Positions 23,290 through 34,275 of a stretch of 64,000 bases of DNA are shown here, in pieces. The position numbers and the translations under genes are program-made. Under the pieces are notes generated by a model. The model made no database searches and was not told where the DNA came from. It was given only the letters and a program-made list of their open reading frames with translations. Source of the stretch: Icerya purchasi (taxonomy: Eukaryota > Arthropoda > Insecta > Hemiptera > Monophlebidae); assembly GCA_039619475.1 (NCBI GenBank), contig CM077115.1, positions 491,185,352-491,249,351 of the forward strand, given 5' to 3'. Position 1 is the stretch's first letter; every line of letters starts with the position of its first letter.

Positions 23290-23952
23290 GAATATCATCG
23301 ATGTGCCGGTGAAGCAAAAAGTGCGGTAATCAAAAAAGGTAAGTAATCAGCAAAAGAGATGTTTAAAGGTTAAAAACTTTAAAAAAAAGTTCAGACTAGT
23401 AAGAACTTGGCGGGGAGTGGTAAAGAAATGTCTCCAACAAGATTCTATATTACTATTACCCGGCTTTTTGACTATAAAACACTAAAAATATACTAATTCC
23501 GTGAACGGAGAAAGGCAATGGATAACCGGTGTAACCAAAGGCAGCTTTATTACATACAACCGAACGGGAGAAGTAGTAAGATAGATAAATGAAATGGTAT
23601 TAATTAAATTGCTCCGGAGTACTAAAGTTATAATTAGAGTTAGGACGGTGGAAATTACAAAAAACATAAACGGGTGAGTTTACGGAAGCTAAACGGTGTA
23701 TGGTCTGCTGGATGCGAATCGATCATATACATGTATGTACGATTAAGAGCTCGTCGATAGTATTAAGAAGTTACTTTTTTCGTTGTTCTTTTTCGTCGTT
23801 TTCGTTTTTGGTTATGTTAATTAGTCCTTAAGTAATGTTTTAATTTAGATTATTTTAAGAATGAACGATTATAAGATTGTCGGGAACCTACAGACGGGGG
23901 CAGTGTGGGACCTACAACTTATTTTTTTAATGAAAAAAAAAAAAAAAAAAAA
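23290..23952 (+). mobile_element. Family B LINE, 3' end with poly(A)
   Basis: Decayed 3' end of a LINE. QRQLYYIQPNGRSSKID (about 23540-23595) is the C-terminal RT block, equivalent to SNTYYIYPRGG in the copy at 1-935. After a few hundred bases the 3' UTR ends GTGGGACCTACAACTTATTT followed by A-rich sequence (23933-23952). This is nearly the same as GTGAGACCCACAACTTATTT before the poly(A) at 911. Exact left edge unclear. Confidence 0.6.
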
Positions 23953-23959
23953 TAGGAAA

Positions 23960-25928
23960 AAAATTCGCCAAACTTTGTAGAGGCTTTGAATTTTATATTC
24001 GCTTCTTTATTACTCAGAGACATAATATACGGTGTGTTTTATGTAAAAAAAAAACCAGAAAAGACAAACAAAAAAACATTAATATATTACAACATTTTCG
24101 ACGGCGCTGTAAGTAAAAACACTGGTCAACTTCAAGAAGCTTTATGTCCGGCAGGTGGAAAAAGCTTTTTTAACTAATGAATTTTTATTTTTATTAAAGT
24201 GAATGAAAAATGAAACAAAAAAAAAGCAAAAAAAGACGAAAAACTTAACATATAAAAAATTAGACGAGGATATTTTTAGTTACTTTTCACAGCAAGCTCT
24301 GCTGAACACTCTATGCAAATTCAAATTTTTCGTTGATGACAAATTGAATTTTCTAATTTTTCGCTGGCACGGATGAATGCTGTTTTTTTGCTGGTTTTTT
24401 TTCTTCTTTTTCCAAGCAGATAAGCAAGAGGATTAATCACGTATTTTGCATATTTTTCCCGCGAAATCGGATCAAAGTCTATAACGTTCACGCTGCATCA
24501 AGTGTGTCGGATAAGTGTTGTTTTTTTGTTGTTTTTTTTCATGAATATTTGCTCTGTCGGTATTATTCTGTAGTTTGATAAAGCGCGCATAGACACATCG
24601 TCGAGACGAAATATCCTTTTCACGGAATTTTTTTTACGAATAAATAAATAAAACGACACTCAAAACACTACTGGCCCTCTACGTTCAAATTATGAATTAT
24701 TTCGGTACTTGAAGAATTACAACAATTTCGTAGACTGTCACCCGCAAAATTTTACGAGCAAATACATTTTTTAATCAGCTTTTCCGTAATATCAATGTTA
24801 CACAAAGGCTTGCGAGCAAATTGTGGAAATTCTCTCGTATGGATGGATAATTTCTAATGTAGTAGCCGAAATTTCTTGTAGAGACTTTCCACTTCGCAGC
24901 GATTTTTATCAGTGAGTATATATAACCCTCTCTACGTTCCTAATTTCGTTGCCCGCATATTTTCTAACAGAAGTACCTCGACACTTTGCCACGGTAATGA
25001 TAAGTCATTCGGAAAAGTGAATTTAACGAACAACTTATGGTGTCGAGAATCCGAGAGCGGGAGGAACCGAAAAAGAATGAAAAATTAAAAAATGGAACAG
25101 TGCCATCTTTTGCACTAACGAGACGATTGCCGAAATATTAAGAGGAAAGGCTGCAAACAAAAACGCTATTAATAATAATCATAATAATAATAATAATATT
25201 TTAGCGAATTGCAGCGCTTTAATAAATTACTTTCGAACCTTATTGACTAAAATTACATCTAAAGCGAGAGACTTAAGGGGCTTCTCTTTACTGTTGTGCG
25301 TTTTCGGCGTAGCTTTCGGAAAAATTTGAAATTTAAATACAGACGGAAAAAAAAAAATACACTACACTTTTTTTCTTTACTTTTTCCGATGAAATACATC
25401 TATACGCGTACGTCAGTCGCTGCCGGGGAAGAATAATTGATTTCTTTCATTTAACGGTAATGGAACACCGTTTTGTCGGACAATTTTTAGTTGAAAACGA
25501 TGCATTTCGGTTAGAACCGTTAACTACCATATAGCTTGCCAGCACGGCGAGCCCCCCTCTCCCCGCTGCCCCGCTAAATAAATTAGGCGATTTAACTCTC
25601 TATCCAATGAATGCAGCCGTCTTCGTTATTCGGTGCTGTTCATTTTGCACAACGGCCACCGAGCACAACACGATTAATCGATAGCAATTTAGAATGATGG
25701 TTGTTCATTTTTCACAAAACGAGCCGTTTATTTTTAGATTTTTTCCGCATTTTCAAATTCAGTCGTTTTTTACTTTTACTTTTGAACATGTCGGTTGATT
25801 TTGAACAATTTTTGTCCGGCCGTGAAATATCGACCACCTAAGCTCGTGCATTCAGGTGTGTTTCTGTGTACATATTAAATGCAAAAATACCTTCTCTATG
25901 CATACGAGTGTATTATATATGCGCAAGT
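23960..25928. other. Anonymous AT-rich DNA
   Basis: Nothing identifiable. There is an (AAT)-rich stretch at 25170-25200. Short open frames have no recognisable content. Confidence 0.5.
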
Positions 25929-25940
25929 ATATATTTATAA

Positions 25941-25986
25941 ATGCCACCACGTCCTTACGTAGAGGACAATGGACTTGATGATGATG
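25941..25986 (+). mobile_element. 46-bp family C LINE 3'-end insertion
   Basis: Only the last 46 bases of a family C LINE are present: CCACCACGTCCTTACGT, GGACAATGGACTTGATGATG. They match the 3' end of the copy at 33170-34275 (GACAATGGACTTGATGATGA at 34249). ATATATTTATAA is repeated exactly at 25929-25940 and 25987-25998, a 12-bp target-site duplication. The duplication shows that this is a complete insertion event, not an eroded one. Confidence 0.85.
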
Positions 25987-26211
25987 ATATATTTATAAGC
26001 GAGTTTATTGTTGGAACACTCCCGGCGTCATTCGAAATGCTTTAGAACTTAAGTATAACATTTTTTGTCGCAGCTTTTACGAATTAATAACAGAATGATG
26101 GAATTGAAATAGAAAAGAAAGTGATCAGTTTGTAGGCAATGGGGGAGTATTTCAGATTGGTGGACGGTTGCGTATGAATAAAAAGATCTAAATACGGAAA
26201 AATTTAAATAT

Positions 26212-26215
26212 ATAC

Positions 26216-26247
<32 letters not shown>
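26212..26247. repeat. (AT)n microsatellite
   Basis: About 18 AT units directly next to the MITE at 26254. Confidence 0.9.
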
Positions 26248-26251
<4 letters not shown>

Positions 26252-26253
26252 TA

Positions 26254-26386
26254 TCGGACATAGATGATCAGTTAAAAGTTAATGATACAAATAAAATCAC
26301 GTAAGCGTGATCGTAACGAACTCTACAAACGCACTTTGAGTGATTTAATTTGTATTATTAATTTTTAGCCGATCGTCTATGCCCGA
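26254..26386. mobile_element. Tc1/mariner-type MITE, 133 bp with 47-bp TIRs
   Basis: The left end TCGGACATAGATGATCAGTT and the reverse complement of the right end TCGGGCATAGACGATCGGCT continue to align for 47 bases with 7 mismatches, mostly transitions. TA flanks both ends (26252-26253 and 26387-26388), as in Tc1/mariner insertions. Only about 39 bases separate the arms, so there is no coding capacity. The parent element is not identified. Confidence 0.8.
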
Positions 26387-26391
26387 TAAAA

Positions 26392-26960
26392 AGGAGGTTC
26401 CTAATTAGTATATTATAATATCGTTTATATATTTACATATTTGTATTTTGTTCCAAATTACTATATTTATATTCAAAGAGTAATATGTATGTTCAATGAT
26501 TCTCTATGCTGCGATCATTTTTTTTTTTTTTTTTTTTTTCTGATATAAATGACATCTTGATTAGGAAATTAAGTTTTGATAAATAACCCTAAAATAATAT
26601 AATTAGTAGTGTACACTACGGCTTAATTCAATGCTCAGACACCTAAATTACAACAAATATAGTTATTAAGCCAAATCTCCTAAGTTTTTTACGAGACGCT
26701 TTCTGACGTTCTCATCTATTTTCACATTTTTTTTTTGTAATGATAGAGTTGTCTACGGTATATTCAGACAAAGGACAACTGTCTTAATCCTCATATTCTA
26801 CGGATGTCGTCGATGACTTTAAAATTCAAATTACGCTGTAAAGGCGATTAAAAAGCAAAAAGTACCGGTGTATATTTAAATGTGGAGCTGTGAAATTTTC
26901 GATGAGGTGGATTTCAGTTACGGTTATGATATTATATAAGAGATTGAGTGCGTTAGATTG
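26392..26960. other. Anonymous DNA with poly(T)
   Basis: A 22-T run at 26518-26539 could be the tail of a minus-strand retroposon, but the adjoining 300 bases are not recognisable. Confidence 0.4.
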
Positions 26961-26961
26961 A

Positions 26962-27234
26962 GGCAAGACCGGGACACGATTGAGACAAGACTGGGACACG
27001 ATTGAGACAAGACTGGGACAAGACTAGGACAAGACTAGGACAAGACTAGGACAAGACTAGGACAAGATTAGGACAAGACTAGAACAAGACTAGGACAAGA
27101 TTAGGACAAGATTATGACAAGACTAGGAAAGACTAGGACAAGACTAGGACAAGACTGGACAAGATTGGACAAGATTGGGACAAGACTAGGATAAGATTAG
27201 GGCAAGATTGAAACAAGATTGATACAAGATTGGG
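26962..27234. repeat. 11-bp minisatellite, about 25 units
   Basis: Tandem units with consensus GGACAAGACTA. Left-end units alternate between GGACACGATTG and AGACAAGACTG. The middle units are the most uniform, and the right-end units drift to GGACAAGATTG and AAACAAGATTG. One unit has lost bases (GGAAAGACTA) and two are 10 bp. There are no spacers, so it is not a CRISPR array. Confidence 0.95.
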
Positions 27235-27239
27235 TATTT

Positions 27240-29249
27240 TTAAAGATTGAAGTCGCTTATTCCTAGAACTGTCATTACCTCTTTGTTCTGAAAACAAGAG
27301 ATCATGAGCGTATACTTATTACTCCGTTTCCTAAGAAATTTCGGACATTAGTGTAAAAGTAAAAATCTCCAATTATTATTTTCACAGTCATTTTTTTCAT
27401 ATATTTCCTTCTTTCTTTTTTTTCCTGTAGTTTGGAATTATCTGTTGTTCCATTTCAAATCATTGAACATCTTTCTCCTTCCTTTATTTCGAATTCCCTC
27501 GTATACTCGCCACCGGAGAAATGTATTTTCGACTGACAGATGTGAGGTCTGTCCCGGTTTGTTTTTCACAGCTTCTTCATTATAGTTTGTTTAGTAAGCT
27601 GCCAAAGTGTACTTGACTTCCGGTAATTCTTTCAAGTGCTCCCCGAATTAAACTGCGTTGAAAGTTTGAAAAAATTCTATCCTTCCTTTTTCGCTCAACT
27701 AATTTCCGAAAAATAGCGCTAAAAAATTTCTTCCGCGTTGTTTTTTTAATTTTCACAATAAATTATCCTTGTTTTTTTTCCGTTTTCTCTTTATAATCTG
27801 CATCCGATCACATCTTAGAATTATTCCAGCACATATTCTCCTAAACATCTGTGTCTCGTCGCATTATTTTCAGCGCCAGTCTAACTATGTTTCCAGTCGC
27901 ATTATTCTAAATTTGCTCGCTCGGCAAGCAACATCGACGACATTATCTACGGAGGATTTTTTCAGTAAGATAAAGTTTTTGCGCAAATGTACGCGTGTAT
28001 TAATAATTCAGTCGAAACAGACGGAACGGGTTGGTCTGCGTGACGTGTAAGAATATGTTCGAGTGAAAACCTTTTGAACGACTCGCTGCTGAATATTTAA
28101 CGTGCTTCTACGACTGACGATGTAGACGAGTAAAAGAACGATGCTAATCAAATGAAGCGGTTAGAAAAAGAATAAATAAATTTGAACAAAATCGCCTCCC
28201 CATTGCAGACCTCCGGACACCTCAATGCTCTCTGTTTAGAGCCTACGACGGCTAAAATTCAAAAAACATGTTACATGCTTCAGCCGTTTGCTGTCTCTGT
28301 TAATTATCTAACTGTTTCTGTACGGTATGTTAAAATTGAAGATGCGACAATGAACGTCTTGAATTCGAAAGAAAATGATAATTTTTAAACGATTTTATGC
28401 AGAGTACAATTACCGGTAGATGTCGATAGAGAATAACCAGGACCAGGACGGATGAACATCGTCGGACGTCTGAACACAACTGACTTAAGACAACTAGAAG
28501 AAAGCCTGTATTCTTATTTACCTCCCGCGTAACGCCCTCGCGTTCCACTATAATGTAACGTTTTCTGCTAGTTAGGTCACGGCTAGAGCATGTTCCATAC
28601 TAAAAAACAATGTCACAAAATTTAAGCAACACGCAAATGAACTTTGAAAAATAATGTTTTATGTCTAGCAGGAATTTAAAAGTTAAACATTTTCTCAACT
28701 TTATATAAGCTACGATGTTGAGGAGATTAGTCCGAAGATCCGACAAACAGTACGACGTTTCTAACGCCGTACGCACTGATTGTCAGTTTCTGACTCCGTT
28801 CGTTTCGAGTAAGCCTATGTACACGGTTGATAATTACTTCGAAGAGTCCACTTACCAAAAGTTTTAGCCGCCACCCGTACAATGCGTATGCGTAAAAGTC
28901 TTTAATTATAATTTTAACGGGGAAAAAAGTTCTTAAACATTTTTCCAAACCATCGATATTGAATTCACCGTTTTAACTATCATAAAACGGTATCTTTTGA
29001 CGGGGCCTATATTGAAACAACGCAAGGAAAGAGCCTACTAAACTCACCCCTTGCATGGGGCGACAGGTCATTTGAAATTTTACCGAAATTTTTTTCAATG
29101 TATATACCTGCACGCGTCTTTTATTTTTCATTTACTCATTTTACTTTATTCTATTTTCTTTCGTGCACGGTACAGAGACGATACACCTAGTCAAGAATCG
29201 TGATCGGGAAGTTTTCAAGGTGAATATGTAATATTGGGGGGGGGGGGGC
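27240..29249. other. Anonymous DNA
   Basis: No gene or transposon supported. A 13-G tract (29237-29249) lies at the right edge. Open frames of 60-93 codons lack recognisable motifs. Confidence 0.5.
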
Positions 29250-29445
29250 ATCGTTTGCTAAATAAGCATCTCATATAATATTAAGATACTTAATATTAAT
29301 TTATTATAATATTATTAGGTATATTCGAGTGTGGGAGTATGTATCTCAGTGATTACATGCACAAATAAATGTACTTAACTGTACTAAATGTAACTATATT
29401 AAGTCTATTGGGTGTCGGCGTTTAATTCGCCTAATTCTTGTTCAA
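29250..29445 (-). mobile_element. Candidate Jockey LINE 3' terminus
   Basis: On the minus strand, bases 29445-29405 read RIRRIKRRHPIDL, like the Jockey C-termini RRLKRQKPQDL (13030) and RRFKRRHPLDL (1390). The remainder would be AT-rich 3' UTR. No poly(T) tail is visible, since a G tract occupies its place, and no duplication was found. Confidence 0.4.
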
Positions 29446-29785
29446 CTAATTTTTGGAAAAAAGACTGAAAAATCTGTTCGCATTCTTCGCATTGTCGAAA
29501 GCTGAATAATAAAGCAAAATTTTTACCCTAACGCTTCGGTATAATAGCGACTGAATTTAATATTCCGCTGATAACAATTGTTTACTTATTTATTTTCTAC
29601 GCGCTTACGTTAAGAAGGGGGCAGAAAAATAAACAAAGAGTAATATTCGCTTGCTGAAAATTTATTTCTTATTTCTTAGAAAATATTTCGGCATTTTCAG
29701 TGCGTAAAGCTATTTCAATTACTTATTGCATTCGCGGGTCGCGTCACCTGTGAACATCGTTGTACTATATCTACGAAGACCGCGC

Positions 29786-32110
29786 AAAGTGTGGAAGTTG
29801 GCTAAAGCTTTTAGAAATTCTATTTCCGAACGCCCGTCTAGCTCCAGTCTTCCTAAGGATACTCTTTCTTCTTTCTTTGACTCCATAGCTCCTGATTATG
29901 TCCCTAACTATGATGAAGTGGATTCTTTAATTCCTCCTTACCAATTATCACCTCATTTCCTCTCCTCTAACTTTTCCCTCTCTGAACTTCTTTCTTCCTT
30001 GAAAAACTCCTCCAACTCCTGTCCGGGCCATGATAAAATTTCTTACTCCATCCTCAAAAACCTATCTGTAAAGTCTCTCCAAATTCTTTTAATAATTTTA
30101 AATTCCTTCCTGCAATCTGGTTCTATTCCTGATTCATGGAACATCTTCGTTGTTATTCCAATTCCCAAGAATAATTTCTCTGCCTTTCGGCCCATTTCTT
30201 TAGCTTCTTGCCTGAGAAAACTCTTTGAGAGCATGCTTAACAAACGGCTGGTCTGGTGGCTGGAACACAATAACTTGCTTCCAGACAACCAGTTTGGTTT
30301 TCGTCCTGGCTTAGGCCCTCCAGATTGTATCAGTCTTTTCCTTGCTGACATTTACAAATCATTTATTTCCAAAGAATTCACAATTGCAGCTTTTATTGAT
30401 GTAGCCAGTGCATACGAAAGCGTCCATCTTCCCACGCTCAAAAACGTTATGATGTCTTTAAATATCCCTGCATCCATATCCTTCCTAATTATAAATCTTT
30501 TTCAAAGTAGAACTCTCCTCCTTTCTGCTCCTTCCTTTTTCGCCTCAAGGAAGGTCTTCCAGGGCCTTCCGCAAGGTTCTTGCCTTAGCCCTACTTTATT
30601 TAATTTATATGTTTCCAAAATTGGTTTTCTCTCCTTAAAATCCAAAACTTTATTTTTTGCAGATGATATCCTTGTTTACTCTTCTTCCCGTAATCTTCTA
30701 GTTGCCAATGAGGAACTAAACAGCTCCTTAAGTACTCTAGAAGAGGCCCTTTCTAACATTCATCTCTTCATTTCCGCCCCAAAATCAGCAGCTGTAGTCT
30801 TCACCCTTCGACCTTACAACCCGGGCTCATTTGAAATAAATCTAAAAAATCATTCCATTCCAATAGTCAGTTCTTTTCGTTATCTGGGTATCACTTTATC
30901 CCCTCGTCTGTCTTTCCATGATCATATCAGCTATTTATATGCTTCCTCGCTTAAAGTCTTTAACCTTCTTAAAGCTCTCTCCCCTACGAGATGGGGAGGC
31001 GATCCTTCTGTGTTAATAATGTTGTATAAATCTCTCATACGCTCTAGATTGGATTATTGCAGTTTCTTATATGGCAACGCTTCCAAATCCGTTCTCTACA
31101 AATTAGATCGTCTCCAAAACAGTTGCCTTCGGCTTTGTCTCGGAGCTCTGAGGTCATCTCCTATCCCAGCCATTCTATCTGAATCCAATATCTGTCCTCT
31201 GTTCATCCGAAGATCTTATTTGGGTTATCGCTTTCTCATTAAACGTTTTTCCACTTCCTCGTCAAATATCAGTACCTCTTATTCTTTTATCCTTCGTCAC
31301 TGGCGTTTTTCCTCCAATAAAATTCCTATACTATCTCATATATCGTTTCGCCTTTCTAAATTTTCCCCTTTTGTCATTCCTCATCACAAGCTTCCATTTT
31401 TTTCTTACGTCTATTCCAAATTGTTAAAGCCACCAAATATCATCTTCATGCCATGCTTCCTTAAATCCTCTCCCTCTCATATCGTCAGTATGGAATTTAA
31501 TAATACAATAAACTCTCTATTCCGTGATCACTCTTTAATTTTTACTGACGGATCGAAGAGCCCGATCGGAGTTGGGGCGGCATTCTTGTGCCCTCAGTTC
31601 TTTCATTCTCGGTCTTTTAGACTTCCGTCCTTTTGTTCTGTCTTTACTGCAGAATCTGTTGCCATTCTACAAGCCATTATTTATATTTCCTCTTCTGCAA
31701 GTTCTTCCAAATTCCTTATTGTTTCTGATTCTTTAAGTGTTCTTCTAGCGCTATCTCCACCTTCCCTTTCTCCTTCCACTGATGCTATTATCCTTTCTAT
31801 TCGTTCTCTTCTTCATGATCTATCCTCATCGACGTGTACCCAGATTGACTTTCTTTGGATTCCAGGACATGCAGGCATTGATGGAAATGTAGCCGTCGAC
31901 CTCCTTGCTAAAGCTGCTGTTTCCAATGGGAATTTTATTAGTAGGGTTCCAGCACACAATATTCTTCTTCCAACTAAATCCTGCCATCTTAGGCATTCTG
32001 TTTATGTATTTCTTTTCGCTAATCCTAATTCCTTTTATCTCTTGATTAACCCTGTATTCCTTCTTCTCGTCCTTGGTTCTATGAGTTTCCCAGTTTGCGT
32101 CGGTCCATAA
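29786..32110 (+). CDS. Family A reverse transcriptase - RNase H (5'-truncated ORF2)
   Basis: Open to a stop at 32108-32110. The first in-frame ATG (29726) lies in host DNA left of the insertion, so residues before 29786 are not the element's. Numbering from that ATG: RT motif A FIDVASAYES (Asp225), motif B QGLPQGSCLSP (280-285), motif C FADD (311-314). RNase H follows with the full catalytic set: Asp608 in FTDGSKS, Glu643 in TAESVAI, Asp668 in VSDSLSV, His715 in IPGHAG, Asp725 in VAVDLLAK. The protein would copy its own RNA at the nick (target-primed reverse transcription) and degrade it. It has no endonuclease and no promoter here, so it is unlikely to be expressed. Confidence 0.85.
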   Translation, partial: KVWKLAKAFRNSISERPSSSSLPKDTLSSFFDSIAPDYVPNYDEVDSLIPPYQLSPHFLSSNFSLSELLSSLKNSSNSCPGHDKISYSILKNLSVKSLQILLIILNSFLQSGSIPDSWNIFVVIPIPKNNFSAFRPISLASCLRKLFESMLNKRLVWWLEHNNLLPDNQFGFRPGLGPPDCISLFLADIYKSFISKEFTIAAFIDVASAYESVHLPTLKNVMMSLNIPASISFLIINLFQSRTLLLSAPSFFASRKVFQGLPQGSCLSPTLFNLYVSKIGFLSLKSKTLFFADDILVYSSSRNLLVANEELNSSLSTLEEALSNIHLFISAPKSAAVVFTLRPYNPGSFEINLKNHSIPIVSSFRYLGITLSPRLSFHDHISYLYASSLKVFNLLKALSPTRWGGDPSVLIMLYKSLIRSRLDYCSFLYGNASKSVLYKLDRLQNSCLRLCLGALRSSPIPAILSESNICPLFIRRSYLGYRFLIKRFSTSSSNISTSYSFILRHWRFSSNKIPILSHISFRLSKFSPFVIPHHKLPFFSYVYSKLLKPPNIIFMPCFLKSSPSHIVSMEFNNTINSLFRDHSLIFTDGSKSPIGVGAAFLCPQFFHSRSFRLPSFCSVFTAESVAILQAIIYISSSASSSKFLIVSDSLSVLLALSPPSLSPSTDAIILSIRSLLHDLSSSTCTQIDFLWIPGHAGIDGNVAVDLLAKAAVSNGNFISRVPAHNILLPTKSCHLRHSVYVFLFANPNSFYLLINPVFLLLVLGSMSFPVCVGP

Positions 32111-32418
32111 TTACTAAATTATCTCGCCTCCGTTTCTCGCATAGTCTCCTTCCTTCTTCACTAAATCGCTTCTCTTTGGCTGCTTCTCATAATTATCCAT
32201 TGGATGCTGAAGGTTCCCAGTATGTTTGCGATGCGAATCACGTGCTCTTCGAGTGCTCCGGTTTATCTCGCGAGCGTGAGTTACTTTATTGTCATCTTTT
32301 AAAGCTTGGTCTTCCTGCTCCTTTCAACGCCTCTTATGTTCTTTCTCTACCTACTATCTCTGTTGTTCCTGTCCTAGGGGTGTTCCTTGATTCCATTGCC
32401 GACAGAATAAAAATATAA
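32095..32418 (+). pseudogene. Family A ORF2 C-terminal zinc-finger region, frameshifted
   Basis: Continues ORF2 after a frameshift near 32080: SRLRFSHSLLPSSLNRFSL, then VCDANHVLFECSGL (the remnant of the C-terminal zinc knuckle), LLKLGLPAPFNASYVLSLP and the end DSIADRIKI. The same ending (SAISDRVRI) is seen at 50773, which defines the normal C-terminus. Only the single shift separates it from the main frame. Confidence 0.8.
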
Positions 32419-32523
32419 TTTCTATTCTATTCCATGTGTCTATTCCTTTTTGCTGGGCTAATGCTCTTTGCTAGCAAACCCAAGGGGGGGTAAAAAAAAA
32501 AAAAAAAAAAAAAAAGACCGCGC

Positions 32524-33160
32524 GTATTATTTGAATAAATTTCAGTATCAAAATTAAATTTCCCCCCGTCGCTAGTTGCGTAGCCGAGAGCGTTCGTAAT
32601 ATTCGAGATTTATTTACACCTGTTAGATTTCGAACAACACTATTTTAGTTATGTTTAAACGAGCTTAAAAAAAGCTCCCTGTCGATGGTAAAAGGATTAG
32701 AGTAGAACAGGAAGCTTTTGAAAATGCCATTTGTTCGCCATTCGCGAAATAGGTGTTATCTGAATAGTCCCTACTTCCGTACTTAACTCGGGGAACCGGC
32801 TGCATTAGGCGGCGTCTATGGAACACTATACGTCGTAGCATAAATTTCTCTTCTTCTGCTGTTACTAGACAGGGGCTCTAGACAGCCCGCGATAACTTTT
32901 GATATTCAGGCATGATATGCTACCATTTCGATTTTGCTGATTTTTTTTTTCGAATTATAATAAATCAAAATGATGATGGGGCAAAATTATTACAACACTG
33001 GCTCGTGCGATTACATTTTATTGCCTTTTGCTGGTGGTACTGCCGGAATGCGCAATAAAAAAAGCTGTTCGCAAACCCGCGCGGTCTGGATTTTTTTTTT
33101 TTTTGAGTAATTGAGGCGATACACAGTGTAGGAATTTTGGTGTCTAGCTTTAGATGTTAT
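32524..33160. other. Anonymous DNA
   Basis: No feature beyond short T runs at 32941-32950 and 33091-33104. Confidence 0.5.
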
Positions 33161-33169
33161 GGTTTTTCT

Positions 33170-34275
33170 GAAGTAAAATAACTAGGGATATCCCCGAAAA
33201 GACGAATTTGTAGTCTGGCTACGGATGAAGACTTTGAAAAATTCCAGTAAAACAGGTGTTCGGAATGCAGCAGTGACTACACGAGACGAACGGTATGCCG
33301 AACGTTATCTGGCGAAGTGTACAAAAAAAGAAAAAGTCGCAACTTTTTAAAATCGGATCAGGAGTTGTATTCTATCTCCGATATTATTTAATATATATAT
33401 ATAGCGAATACGTAATGCAGTAAATACTCGAGGACTGGGAAGGAAGGATAACAATAAGGGGACATAAGATCAACAACCTCCGATACGCAAATGATATAGT
33501 ATTGATAGCGTCATCCAAAGAAGAGTTAACGGAGTAGTTCATAAATAAGTTGAAAATCATAAGTGGAAAGTATGGCTTGGATGTGAATCAGGCAAAAACA
33601 AAGATAATGATAGTAGACAGAGCCTCGAGGAATCAACCGAAAACAAAATAAATTGCAGGATACGAAGTAGTAGTAGACGAATTCTTATTGATCTTGGACC
33701 TTTGATTACAAACGCGGGAGGATGTGAAAGTGAAATCCGCTGACGTATTGCAATGGTGAGAGATGCACCAACGAAACTGAAAAAAATATGGAAGGATACA
33801 AATATAACGAAGAACACCAAGAGTTAAAATTAGTGAACACATTGATCTTCCCGATTGCAAAATATGCATCAGAATCTTGGACTATTAAAAAAATAGATGC
33901 AATTCGGATAAATGTCTTCGAAATGGGAGTGTACAGGAAAATGCTGCGGATAGCGTGGACGGCACACCAAACCATCAAATCAATTCTAGAAAAGCTGAAG
34001 ATAGAAACTAGTCTCCTGCAGGAAATAAATCAGAATATGATCAGATACTTCGGTCATATAGCCAGGAACATAAATTCCATGGAAAGAAACATTATACAGG
34101 GTAAGGTGCAAGGAAAACGTGCCAGAGGAAGATATGGGTTGATCAAGTAACTGGGTACAAGTTGTCGGAAGCATTTCACGTAGCAATGGATCAAAATAAA
34201 TGGAAGGAAACGGTAAAAGGAATATGATGCTACCACATCCTTACGTTGGACAATGGACTTGATGATGATGAGTAG
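33170..34275 (+). mobile_element. Family C LINE, RT palm to 3' end, decayed
   Basis: RT remnants across frames: a damaged RQGC-LSP block (about 33355), YVMQ and LEDWEGRITIRGHKINNL (33410-33480), RYANDIVLIASSKEELTE (33482-33535; the catalytic YADD is now YAND), NKLKIISGKYGLDVNQAKTK, MIVDRASRNQPK. Then one open frame of 120 codons (33788-34150): KLVNTLIFPIAKYASESWTI, VYRKMLRIAWTAHQT, INQNMIRYFGHIARNI, GKVQGKRARGRYG. The 3' end GGACAATGGACTTGATGATG closes the element near 34272. The left edge is uncertain. Inactive. Confidence 0.75.

Larger units (their letters stand above)
29786..32515 (+). mobile_element. Family A LINE, best copy, 5'-truncated
   Basis: Bounded by a 10-bp target-site duplication AAGACCGCGC at 29776-29785 and 32514-32523 (the final As overlap the tail), with a 24-A tail at 32492-32515. 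It carries RT, RNase H and C-terminal zinc finger in two frames. The endonuclease and ORF1 are absent, so the copy was truncated at insertion. The 3' end GGGCTAATGCTCTTTG-AAACCC is a diverged version of the family A terminus. An I/Nimb-group assignment rests on WWLEHNNLLPDNQFGFRPG and the RNase H domain. Confidence 0.9.

Noticed and set aside
26962..27234. CRISPR-like array
   Set aside because: Units are contiguous 11-mers without spacers, and the context is a eukaryotic repeat landscape.
29726..29785. The first 20 codons of the long frame containing the family A RT, taken as a native N-terminus
   Set aside because: The target-site duplication ends at 29785, so these codons are flanking host DNA read through by chance.
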